Positions 49,789-58,369 of a stretch of DNA of 64,000 nt are shown in pieces. Source of the stretch: an uncultured Eubacterium sp. Lineage in GTDB: Bacteria > Bacillota > Clostridia > Lachnospirales > Lachnospiraceae. Numbering within the stretch: position 1 is the stretch's first letter; each line of letters starts with the position of its first letter. The notes beneath the pieces were generated by a model that was given only the letters and a program-made list of their open reading frames with translations, searched no databases and was not told the DNA's origin. The position numbers were made by a program, and so were the translations under genes. Location of the stretch: assembly GCA_910589595.1 (NCBI GenBank), contig CAJUTM010000017.1, positions 1-64,000 on the forward strand, given 5' to 3'.

Positions 49789-52137
49789 TTAATCCCAATA
49801 ACGTTTCTTTGCGTCAATTACTGTATAGAACGCTGATTTTGGTGCAAACAATCCACTGAACAGACATGGTTTACCACTTGCTCTCCACGATACACCATCA
49901 TGCAGACTCCAAATCGTAATACCGGTAATCTTAGCGCCTTTCTTCTTGCTCTGAAGAAGGGAACCAAAAATCTGGTCATAGTATGCAGCCTGATCCTGAT
50001 CAGTTTTGCCATTAAGAGTAGCATCTAACTCAGTTACCTGAATTTCCATTTCCGGCATATTTACACGGAAGCACTCCAGTGCCTGTGCATATACATCCGC
50101 TGAATGAGCAGGGTCGCCTGTCGTCAGGTGGGACTGCATTCCAATACCGTCACAGATTTGACCATCTTCGTTAATGAAGTCAATCAAATGTACAATCTCT
50201 TCCGGACACTGATAGCAGTTGAAATCATTATAGAACATTTTCACGTCTTTGCGGTCATACTTCTCCAAAATCTCATGCGCCCACTTAAAGGTATCCTTTA
50301 CAAAGGATGGACGAAGCGTTACGCCGGTACCTGCCTCAGGGTCAAGCGTATTGTAAATCGTGTGGAAATATGTGCCCTGTGCACCTTTACTGTGCAGGTA
50401 CTCATTTACGGCGTCATATGCATAAAGTACGCATTTGCTCTTATCGTTGCCGGCAAGTTCCAAATCTTTCTTCACAATATGCTCAAGTGTGGATTTTACA
50501 AAGTACTCCAGACGGCGGTCCATATTTTCTTTTGAAGTATTATACTTCTTGCTTGCCGTCGGTCTCCATGCTTTCTGGAAGAAATATGTAGGCATCTGTG
50601 CATGCCAACACAATGTATGTCCACGAAGTTTCAAACCTTTCTCATGGCAGACTTCCAAAATCTTGTCAATCATTTCTAAATCCAAGTCAGGGAATACAAT
50701 TTCGCCTTTGGAGTTCTTATTGTCTTCATCCTGCTCATAGCCTTCCGGAATATAGAAGCCTTTTGCCTTTGCCTCTTCTACCGTAATCTCTGTCATTTCT
50801 TTTTTACCCATGATAGATTCCGGTTTCATTTCATTACCCGGAGTGATAGCATTGTACTGGTTCGTAATGAACTCAATACCTTTATCTCCGAGGATGGCGT
50901 CAGAACCGGTTCCGGCTGCAACGATTGGGAATACATCCTTATAAACATCCTTCAGGGAAGCGATGCTCTTATCGCTGCTTGTAGCTTCCTTTTTTGTAAT
51001 CTTCATATCATCGACGTAGATTTCGCCTTTTGATGTGTCGTCACTCTGGAAATAGAAGCCGTAGAAATACATATCATCCGGCACGGTTATGTTCGCCTTG
51101 AACTGCTTCCAGACACCTTTACATGTCCAGCGTGTCTCTGTCAGACGGTCAGGCATGTAAGCATATGTCTCGTCGGTAAACTCAGTTGCTTTTACCTGCT
51201 CGTTGAAGTTCAAAGCGCTTGTCGGACTGTAAGCCCATACACTTACTTCATATGTAGCGCCGGCTTCCAATTTGCCTTTCAGGTTTAGCATCGGGCCCTG
51301 CCACTCTTTGGAGTTCGCATCACGATAGCACTTCAATACCTTACCGGTACGCGGTTTATAAGCGCTGTTCGTTGATTCCGGTACGTCCTTGGCATCAATA
51401 ACTTCCAGATAATCCTTATCCGTGTTGTTATCCGCTGCTGAGGAACGCAGGATAAAGCGGCTGATACCGTCTGGACATTCTTCTGTCGTATCACAGGCGC
51501 TCTTCTTCGTACCAACTTCAAGACCTTCAAAGTCTTCATCATAAACTACAGCCGTCTCCGGATCTACTGCCGGACTCGGTGGTGTCGTCGGCAATGTGTT
51601 CGGGTCTACCTGCTTCGGTGCGGTAACTGTCTTGTAGCTGTCATCCAGTTTGCGAAGTCCGCCGCCCGCTGTCGGTGTCGCTGTCGGGCCGTCTGACGCA
51701 GGTGGCGTCACATTTGTACCGCCGGTTGATGGTGTCGGTGTCGCACCTGTGCCGCCGGTTGATGGTGTCGGTGTCGTTTTATCCGATGCTTTCTTTACCT
51801 TAACGGTACATGTCTTCTTATAAGTCTTTTTACCAACTTTAATCTTAGCGGTCAGCTTTGCACTGCCTGCTTTTTTACCTTTAACTGTTACACTATTTTT
51901 CTTTTTCTTGGAAAGAGAGATAATCTTCTTTCCTTTCTTTGCCAAAGACCATTTTGTTTTCTTGATTTTCTTGGCCTTTACCCCTTTTACCGTCACTTTC
52001 TTTGTCTTTCCTACCTGTACGGAAACGCCTTTCAGCTTTGGTTTAGCCGCTGCCTGAGCTTCCGGTGCAGCAATGGCAGGAATCATCATGGAAAGTGCCA
52101 CGGCAGAAACAATAATACTTCTGAATTGTCTCTTCAC
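49789..52137 (-). CDS. Secreted GH10 endo-xylanase with lysine-rich Ig-like module
   Basis: A 782-residue secreted enzyme. A signal peptide ends near AQAAAKPK. A very basic Ig-like module (about residues 33-118) is followed by a Thr/Pro/Ser/Gly linker, then a CBM4/9-like beta-sandwich (about 195-380). The GH10 catalytic domain has the acid/base Glu in YDAVNEYLH and the nucleophile in VTELDATL. It cuts xylan backbones outside the cell. The start is a GTG with AAGGAGG 8 nt upstream. No LPxTG or SLH anchor is present; the basic module may hold it on the wall. Confidence 0.95.
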   Translation of the reverse strand: MKRQFRSIIVSAVALSMMIPAIAAPEAQAAAKPKLKGVSVQVGKTKKVTVKGVKAKKIKKTKWSLAKKGKKIISLSKKKKNSVTVKGKKAGSAKLTAKIKVGKKTYKKTCTVKVKKASDKTTPTPSTGGTGATPTPSTGGTNVTPPASDGPTATPTAGGGLRKLDDSYKTVTAPKQVDPNTLPTTPPSPAVDPETAVVYDEDFEGLEVGTKKSACDTTEECPDGISRFILRSSAADNNTDKDYLEVIDAKDVPESTNSAYKPRTGKVLKCYRDANSKEWQGPMLNLKGKLEAGATYEVSVWAYSPTSALNFNEQVKATEFTDETYAYMPDRLTETRWTCKGVWKQFKANITVPDDMYFYGFYFQSDDTSKGEIYVDDMKITKKEATSSDKSIASLKDVYKDVFPIVAAGTGSDAILGDKGIEFITNQYNAITPGNEMKPESIMGKKEMTEITVEEAKAKGFYIPEGYEQDEDNKNSKGEIVFPDLDLEMIDKILEVCHEKGLKLRGHTLCWHAQMPTYFFQKAWRPTASKKYNTSKENMDRRLEYFVKSTLEHIVKKDLELAGNDKSKCVLYAYDAVNEYLHSKGAQGTYFHTIYNTLDPEAGTGVTLRPSFVKDTFKWAHEILEKYDRKDVKMFYNDFNCYQCPEEIVHLIDFINEDGQICDGIGMQSHLTTGDPAHSADVYAQALECFRVNMPEMEIQVTELDATLNGKTDQDQAAYYDQIFGSLLQSKKKGAKITGITIWSLHDGVSWRASGKPCLFSGLFAPKSAFYTVIDAKKRYWD

Positions 52138-52245
52138 TGTCTCATCCTCCTTTAATATGTTGTTTTTACATAGAAAAACGTAATTTAAGTATAGCATTGA
52201 CGCCTTTCTTTTCCATTGAACTATCTAGCATAATTATTGATACAT

Positions 52246-53088
52246 TTAGCAGTCGCTTAAGAATCTCTTTATCTTTTTCATTCTCTCTTTTGTCATGCGA
52301 AAGCCGTGCCAGTATGCCATTTCCAATTTGCGCACATCGCTTTCAAAACTGTTCAGCAGATGGTTCGGGCGGAGAAGCATTGCCTTTCCCTCTTTTACAA
52401 GCTGTTCACAAAATTTCACCTCCTCGTTATATCGTTCCGGACGGCTTTTGATTGCCTTTTTCATCTCCGGATATTTTCTTCCCAGCACACGGATACCCAT
52501 TTTATCGTATTTCCCGAGGTGCTTGACATATCCGTGCGGCTGTGTGAGTACAATAATTACTTTATCACATCCGTCGGCCAGCGCTTTGCGAACCGGAATC
52601 GGGTCTGCCAGACCGCCGTCGTAATACTTTTGTCCATCCATCTCAATCGCAGGAAAAAACACCGGCAGCGCGCAGGTAGCACGCAGCATTGTATATTGTT
52701 CGTCCATATCCATCGCATTCTTATATTCTGCCTGTCCGGTAACGGCATTTGTCACCCCCACCAGACAAGTACCCGTATAAGAGCGGAACGTCTCCATATC
52801 AAAAGGAATCAGTTTATTGGGGATTTCACCAAATACAAAATCCAGTCCGAACAGACTCTTCTCTTTTATCAGGTTCTGCCGGCTCATATATCGCTTGTCA
52901 TTCCGGTATTTCTGCACAATTTCCAAATTTCTCTGTGGCTGTTTCGATATATAGGAAACACCGTCCGCAATTCCGGCCGATACTCCGATACAATAGGGAA
53001 GCAAAATATTTTCCGATAACAGGGCGTCCATTACGCCGCAACTGTAAATAGGACGAAACGTACCGCCCTCTAATATAATCCCAGTCAT
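52246..53088 (-). CDS. Patatin-like phospholipase
   Basis: A 280-residue hydrolase. ILEGGTFRPIYSCGVMDAL holds the oxyanion loop, GVSAGIADGVSY the nucleophile elbow (GxSxG), and KYYDGGLADPIPV the catalytic Asp. It probably cleaves acyl chains from phospholipids. I start it at the ATG at 53086-53088, 7 nt after AAGGAG; a longer frame lacks a site. Confidence 0.93.
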   Translation of the reverse strand: MTGIILEGGTFRPIYSCGVMDALLSENILLPYCIGVSAGIADGVSYISKQPQRNLEIVQKYRNDKRYMSRQNLIKEKSLFGLDFVFGEIPNKLIPFDMETFRSYTGTCLVGVTNAVTGQAEYKNAMDMDEQYTMLRATCALPVFFPAIEMDGQKYYDGGLADPIPVRKALADGCDKVIIVLTQPHGYVKHLGKYDKMGIRVLGRKYPEMKKAIKSRPERYNEEVKFCEQLVKEGKAMLLRPNHLLNSFESDVRKLEMAYWHGFRMTKERMKKIKRFLSDC

Positions 53089-53315
53089 ATTCGTACTCCT
53101 TTCATCTGTTATTCCCATTTTACCATAGAAGCGTTGGACTAGCAAACAGAAAAGAGTATTTGCATAAGTTTTCCATCTTATAAAATCATCATCGGGCCGG
53201 CCGGAACGCTCACTGTGCACATATCAAAATCCTTGCTTCCTGTGAACGATATGTTATAATATAATCAACACGGAGCAACCACGGAATTTAGTTTGATATC
53301 TGAATGGAGATAAAT
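53089..53315. other. Intergenic region
   Basis: It contains the promoter of the VanW gene (53233-53260). Nothing else stands out. Confidence 0.4.
53233..53260 (+). promoter_or_regulatory. Sigma-A promoter of the VanW-family gene
   Basis: TTGCTT (53233-53238), a 16-nt spacer and TATAAT (53255-53260). Confidence 0.65.
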
Positions 53316-54629
53316 ATGAAAAAACGTACGGGCATATTTGCCGTTTTAATACTGGTGCTGCTTACATTTTGCGGCATTATATCGCTGTATCTGTATCTTC
53401 CCTACTGGAATCTGCAGCAGCAGAAAATACTTCAGGAGCAGAAACTGGCGGTAGATTTATACAAAGATATTTCTTATCCCAATAAAAGTATCGGGGACGT
53501 CAATCTGACCCGCATGAACGCCGCGTCATTGACTGCCCTTCTGCAAAAAGAACGCAAGCCTTATGACGACAGCACGGCGACACTGCAAATCAATAACGAC
53601 ACAATCAAATACACGATGAAAGATTTGGGACAGCATATTTACTACAAATGTTCCGACGGCTCGACGTTCGAATCGGGAGAAGAAGATGCCCTTGCCCGCT
53701 ACATAGTATCGATAGACAAAAAGCGTTCCATTAAAGAGCAGTATGACATTATTAAGGGAAATGAAGAGGCCACAACACTGAAAATTTCCATTCAGTGCGA
53801 GTGTCGGGAAGCGCAGCTCAATAAAATAATACGCGCTCTCTCAAAAAAATACGACGTTGCTGCCGAAAATTCCCGCATTACCTCTTCTTATGTCGTCCTG
53901 CCGGCAAAAGAGGGCTGCGTACTGGATACGCAGACGATTGCCAAAGAACTGCGTACTTACCTTAACCGACAGACTACAAAAAATTTTTCGGGCGGATACA
54001 AAACAACGAAAGTCAAACCCGTCTGGTATCCGGAAGACTTAAAAAAGGTCAACACACTAATTGCCCGTCACACAACTACTTTTAAGGAAAACACTTCCCG
54101 CGGCTACAACATTCGTCTGGCTGCTTCCCGCCTTAACGGCGTCTGTCTTCTTCCCGGAGAGGACATTTCATTTCTGGATGTTCTGTACAACAAAAAGGAT
54201 AAGAAGTCTTATAAAAAATCTGACGCCTTTTTCCGCGGAGACGTTGTTCAAGCTGAAGGCGGCGGTATTTGTCAGGTTTCCACAACTGCTTACCACACCT
54301 TTCTTCTCGCAGGGATTGTACCGCAAAAGCGCTATCCACACAGCATGCCGGTCGGCTATTCCAAATTGGGACTGGACGCGGCGCTTTCCGTAGGCGGAAA
54401 AGATTTAATCATCAAAAATACCCTTGATGTACCAATCCTTATTCTCTGTAAAGCACAAAAGGGCACTCTGACCGTGGCCATTCAATCTTATAAAGACGCC
54501 CTGAAAGGAAAGACCTATAAACCGAGAAGCGAGAAAATTACGGATAAGGAGGCAAAGACTTTCCTCGACGTATACGTCGGGAAAACGAAACAGGAAACCA
54601 TTTCTTTATCCCATGATACTTATAACTAA
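53316..54629 (+). CDS. VanW family protein
   Basis: A 437-residue membrane-anchored extracellular protein. One N-terminal membrane segment (about residues 5-27) and a helical YoaR-like domain precede the VanW domain (about 250-375) with NTSRGYNIRLAASRLNG, FFRGDVVQAEGGGICQVSTT and PHSMPVGY. VanW-type proteins act at the cell wall but lack a defined activity. I use the ATG at 53316, 5-6 nt after GGAG; the one four codons earlier overlaps that site. Confidence 0.9.
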   Translation: MKKRTGIFAVLILVLLTFCGIISLYLYLPYWNLQQQKILQEQKLAVDLYKDISYPNKSIGDVNLTRMNAASLTALLQKERKPYDDSTATLQINNDTIKYTMKDLGQHIYYKCSDGSTFESGEEDALARYIVSIDKKRSIKEQYDIIKGNEEATTLKISIQCECREAQLNKIIRALSKKYDVAAENSRITSSYVVLPAKEGCVLDTQTIAKELRTYLNRQTTKNFSGGYKTTKVKPVWYPEDLKKVNTLIARHTTTFKENTSRGYNIRLAASRLNGVCLLPGEDISFLDVLYNKKDKKSYKKSDAFFRGDVVQAEGGGICQVSTTAYHTFLLAGIVPQKRYPHSMPVGYSKLGLDAALSVGGKDLIIKNTLDVPILILCKAQKGTLTVAIQSYKDALKGKTYKPRSEKITDKEAKTFLDVYVGKTKQETISLSHDTYN

Positions 54630-54634
54630 AATTG

Positions 54635-55873
54635 TTACATATATTTCAATATCGGGCCCCAGCCGTTCTCCTCAAAAGGCACGACTAAAGGATTTTTTGT
54701 CTCGTCATATTCGACAAGAGCGCCGTTACATGCTCCCCCCATATTAGGCAGCTTTGTATACCCTCCGAAGAGAATAAAAAAGCGCTTTTCTTTCACTTTA
54801 TATTTGCGGAGCAATTCATTCATCTTATCGGTATCTATCAACAGCTCATTTTCTTTAACCGCTATGGCTGAACGCACTTCTTCACAATCCGGAAGCAGTT
54901 GTTCCGCGGCATTGTAATTTGTTACCAGTATACATCTGTCCTCGGAATAGCGCGGATATGATACGGCTTTCACGCTTGCCAGCGTACTAACGGCAACCGC
55001 AAAAGCGAGAATGTACATTGCTGCGATATGTCTCTGATGAACCCGACAGCACCTCTTTATGTTTTGAAATCTCGTCTTTAAATTCCGAAACTGCTTATCA
55101 CCGACAAAAGTAGCATATAACGCCCCCTGCTCTTTACTTTCCTGCAGCAGGCGGATACTTTTCAGCAGCAGATTTCCATATTCTTTGGCACTCATATCTG
55201 ACAAATGCATACACAGTGTATCACAACAATTTTCCATATCGGCTTTCAGCCATTTGACAGCGCCAATCAGCAGCGGATTAGGCCACAACAGACAGCGGAT
55301 ACCATTCCATATGCCGAAAATCAACAGGTGTCCTAAGCGGATATGTGCGTGCTCATGTAATACGATTACTTCCAGCTCTTCTTCGGACATACATTGCAAA
55401 AACACCTCCGGCACTACAATACGATGGCGTATCCAGCCAATAGTAAACGGTGTGACCGCCTCCGGCCCCACATAAACTTTAATTCCCCCGCAGCAGACGG
55501 CAGGCAGTCTTTTTATCATGCGCATGAGACGGTATTTCTTTCTGAGCAAAAATGCCGCCATTACCACGACACCGCCGATATAAATCCATTTAACCGCGGC
55601 AACTTCAAAACAGAATTTTGTCCACCAAAAAGTAGCTTTCACAAACACGGGATTTTCATAACAGGCATGCAATTTCCCCAAAAAGGGCAAAATGACAATA
55701 ACCGACCACACAACTGCTCTTCCAAATATGCAGCGCCTTAATATCGTTTTGCGCAACATATAAATGCATAACAATACCGGCACGGAAAACAGCACGCAGC
55801 GGCCTAACTGAATCGTATAATACATACAGCCAAAGCTGATTATCTCTTGCAGATTAAGAAACCATAGCGACAT
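54635..55873 (-). CDS. BlaR1/MecR1-type M56 metallopeptidase
   Basis: A 412-residue integral membrane sensor protease. Four hydrophobic segments lie in the first 110 residues and one near 290. The zincin motif is in VLHEHAHIRLGH (HExxH). A short extracellular C-terminal domain replaces the usual beta-lactam sensor domain, so the signal is probably not a beta-lactam. It is downstream of the BlaI-type repressor gene by 9 nt and probably cleaves it. Confidence 0.88.
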   Translation of the reverse strand: MSLWFLNLQEIISFGCMYYTIQLGRCVLFSVPVLLCIYMLRKTILRRCIFGRAVVWSVIVILPFLGKLHACYENPVFVKATFWWTKFCFEVAAVKWIYIGGVVVMAAFLLRKKYRLMRMIKRLPAVCCGGIKVYVGPEAVTPFTIGWIRHRIVVPEVFLQCMSEEELEVIVLHEHAHIRLGHLLIFGIWNGIRCLLWPNPLLIGAVKWLKADMENCCDTLCMHLSDMSAKEYGNLLLKSIRLLQESKEQGALYATFVGDKQFRNLKTRFQNIKRCCRVHQRHIAAMYILAFAVAVSTLASVKAVSYPRYSEDRCILVTNYNAAEQLLPDCEEVRSAIAVKENELLIDTDKMNELLRKYKVKEKRFFILFGGYTKLPNMGGACNGALVEYDETKNPLVVPFEENGWGPILKYM

Positions 55874-55882
55874 TGATACACC

Positions 55883-56269
55883 TCATTCACTTTCTCCATC
55901 CAATACTTTTCGCAATGCATCTATTTGCTTTTCTGATAAATCAAAAGATTCGGCCAGAGATACAAGAACTCCCGTTTGACTTCCGGCAAAATAACTTTCT
56001 GCAAATTGTCTGCTCTTCTCCTGACGGCACTCTTCGCGTGTCCGTTTTGGAAAATAATGATAGATTCGGCTATCTTTTTCATCTATTGTAAAATCTACCA
56101 TCCCCTTTTGTTTTAAGCGGTTTAGCAGTACACGCGCCGTCCTCGGCGACATCTTGCGTTTTTGGTTGATACGATGAATAATTTCCAAAGAAGAAAGGGA
56201 ACTTCCACTCTCCCATAATACTTCCATAAGCTGCCACTCCGTCTCGCTAGGCAAAAAATCTTTTTTCAT
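55883..56269 (-). CDS. BlaI/MecI family repressor
   Basis: A 128-residue winged-helix repressor: PSETEWQLMEVLWESGSSLSS, SPRTARVLLNRLKQKGMVDF and the wing DSRIYHYFPKRTREE, with a helical dimer tail. It should repress its own operon until cleaved by the partner M56 protease. I start it at the ATG at 56267-56269; an upstream ATG would add eight residues. Confidence 0.9.
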   Translation of the reverse strand: MKKDFLPSETEWQLMEVLWESGSSLSSLEIIHRINQKRKMSPRTARVLLNRLKQKGMVDFTIDEKDSRIYHYFPKRTREECRQEKSRQFAESYFAGSQTGVLVSLAESFDLSEKQIDALRKVLDGESE

Positions 56270-56303
56270 TCCTATACAACCCCTCATTTCCAAGTTTCTG
56301 AAA

Positions 56304-56335
56304 AAAAGGGAACTGCCATAAAACAGTTCCCTTTT
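56304..56335 (-). terminator. Terminator upstream of the BlaI-type operon
   Basis: The arms AAAAGGGAACTG (56304-56315) and CAGTTCCCTTTT (56324-56335), with T on the minus strand, end the leftward secreted-protein gene. Confidence 0.85.
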
Positions 56336-56355
56336 GTTATCTGATTTACAATTTT

Positions 56356-58272
56356 TTAAGCCTCATCTTTAACGAACGTAACAGCTTTAACTACAATATG
56401 GCAGTTCGCCGGAATGGCATCTGTCAACTGAAGATTAAATCCTGCTATCGTAGGTACTTCTGTCGGATTTAAACTGGAAATCGTCAGAATATTCGTATCA
56501 CCAGTATAGACACTAAGGAACATCTGGTCCTTTGTCGTATCGTCATCACCAGTATAGTTTGTGTCTACACCGTTACTATATCCATTCAATGAATTGGATG
56601 CTGCAAAAGCAATTTTACCATTTGTAGGTACAGAGTCATCCGGATAATCGGAAAAATCCTCAACCGCTTTACCGTCGGCATCCTGAAGCTCCCAATCTAC
56701 TTTTAAGGAATCATACTTTGACAAATCAATATTTTTTGCATCCATATATTTCCCAAAGTTTACAAAAGTCTGGTTTGAGCCTGCCGGAAACTTAATTCCG
56801 TCTGCTGATTTTACAGCGCCCTCAGCCGCTGTAACATTAGCGTCTGTAAAGTCTAATTTCTGGGTTGTAATAATTTGCGGTTCTCCGGAATCATCACCAA
56901 TCTTTAATTTGATGGAACCGACTACACCACTTCCATCGGTCGCTGTCGCCGTAAAGGTACACTCGCCTGTCTTGTCCTGATTGTTGGCAAGAACAGTACC
57001 CTGGAAATTAACCGTAGCCAATGTCGGGTCACTGGACGTCCATTTTACAATTTTACGGGAAGCATTTTCTGGATTTACCGTTGCCACTAATGTAGCAGTC
57101 TTGTTATTTGCTACCGTATCTTTTTCACAAGTTACCGTAATGCCGGAAACTTTATTCGGTCTCTCTACTTTGACAAAGTCAATCGAGTGAATCGTCACTT
57201 CCATACCCGCACGCTGTGGGCTGACAGCAATGGCAGAAATAGTGGAGAAATCACATCCGGAACCAGCTTCAGAACCTTTACCGGAGTACAAATCCTCAAT
57301 CGGAACAAATACCGTACGTGTTGTATACCCATCCTTAACCATCTTGCCTACACCGCCATCTTCTACGAGATAATCAGCAGCAGGAACAGGACCGGACCAT
57401 TTTGCCTCGTATACCTCTGTCGTACATGTTCCAGGGAAGCCCTCGCTTTCCAAAGCATCGTACTCATTGTAAGTACGGAAGTTCAACTCATTTTCAGAAG
57501 TTACTTCCATACGGATATAGTCGTAGTCTGACATATCTTTGATGGCATCCTGAAAACCAAGATATCCTTCGCCCTTAGGCAGGTCTACTAACTGGTCGTC
57601 ACTTGTACAAGGATTAATGTAGAAAGAAACACCGGAGTTATAATCTACCAGAGAAGTAAATGTTACGCCGTTCTTGCCATACTCTGTATAACCGGCAACT
57701 TCATCTGCATCTTCCGGTCTCTTGGAAATACAAGTCAGAGTTGTCTCGTTCTGCTCATTAATCGTAATCGGATATGTGTTTGACTCAATTACTTTTTTAC
57801 CATCTACAGTATCAACTTTAGGTTTCTGAGTCGGGTCGTTATTTCCACCCGGTGGAGTTGGTGTAGATTTGCTGCCAGTTGACGGAGTCGGTGTAGGAGT
57901 ATTCTTAGAAGCCACTTTCTTTACCGTAATCTTGCACTTTTTCTTATATGTCTTCTTACCAACTTTAATCTTTGCCGTCAAAGTTGCTTTTCCGGCTTTC
58001 TTACCCTTAATCTTTACACTCTTTTTCTTTTTCTTGCTGATAGATACAATTTTCTTGCCTTTCTTGTTCAAAGACCATGTAGTCTTCTTTACTTTGGCTT
58101 TTCCTTTTACTTTTAATGTCTTTGATTTACCAACATTAACAGTCAATTTCTTTGCCAAAGTAGGTTTTTTAGCCGCTGCGTCCGCAGAAGCAGCCGGCGC
58201 AATTGCCGCAACACTGAATGCCATTACGACAGCCAGAGATTTTGCTATTACAGATTTGACACTCTTCTTCAA
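56356..58272 (-). CDS. Secreted Ig-like protein with lysine-rich module
   Basis: A 638-residue exported protein. A signal peptide precedes a highly basic module (about residues 34-118) that is nearly identical in pattern to that of the xylanase. A Thr/Pro/Ser linker, a beta-rich carbohydrate-binding-like region, a Big_2 Ig-like domain (about 385-460, with ATVNPENASRKIVKWTSSD) and a final beta-sandwich follow. No catalytic motif is recognised. The start is a TTG, 8 nt after AGGAGG. It may bind plant glycans or the cell wall. Confidence 0.8.
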   Translation of the reverse strand: MKKSVKSVIAKSLAVVMAFSVAAIAPAASADAAAKKPTLAKKLTVNVGKSKTLKVKGKAKVKKTTWSLNKKGKKIVSISKKKKKSVKIKGKKAGKATLTAKIKVGKKTYKKKCKITVKKVASKNTPTPTPSTGSKSTPTPPGGNNDPTQKPKVDTVDGKKVIESNTYPITINEQNETTLTCISKRPEDADEVAGYTEYGKNGVTFTSLVDYNSGVSFYINPCTSDDQLVDLPKGEGYLGFQDAIKDMSDYDYIRMEVTSENELNFRTYNEYDALESEGFPGTCTTEVYEAKWSGPVPAADYLVEDGGVGKMVKDGYTTRTVFVPIEDLYSGKGSEAGSGCDFSTISAIAVSPQRAGMEVTIHSIDFVKVERPNKVSGITVTCEKDTVANNKTATLVATVNPENASRKIVKWTSSDPTLATVNFQGTVLANNQDKTGECTFTATATDGSGVVGSIKLKIGDDSGEPQIITTQKLDFTDANVTAAEGAVKSADGIKFPAGSNQTFVNFGKYMDAKNIDLSKYDSLKVDWELQDADGKAVEDFSDYPDDSVPTNGKIAFAASNSLNGYSNGVDTNYTGDDDTTKDQMFLSVYTGDTNILTISSLNPTEVPTIAGFNLQLTDAIPANCHIVVKAVTFVKDEA

Positions 58273-58317
58273 AACTGTTACCTCCTATTTTATATTTTAG
58301 TTTTTATTTTAAAGCGG

Positions 58318-58339
58318 ACTTCCTGCCAGAGCAGGAAGT
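58318..58339 (-). terminator. Terminator of the 839-residue secreted protein gene
   Basis: The arms ACTTCCTGC and GCAGGAAGT enclose CAGA, followed on the minus strand by a T-rich stretch. Confidence 0.65.
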
Positions 58340-58369
58340 TCACTTTAGCAACTTTGCCGATTTGGGAAA

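Noticed and set aside
57869..58300. Rightward hydrophobic 143-codon frame
   Set aside because: It is the antisense of the Lys-rich coding region; AAA-rich codons read as Phe/Leu on the other strand. No ribosome site.
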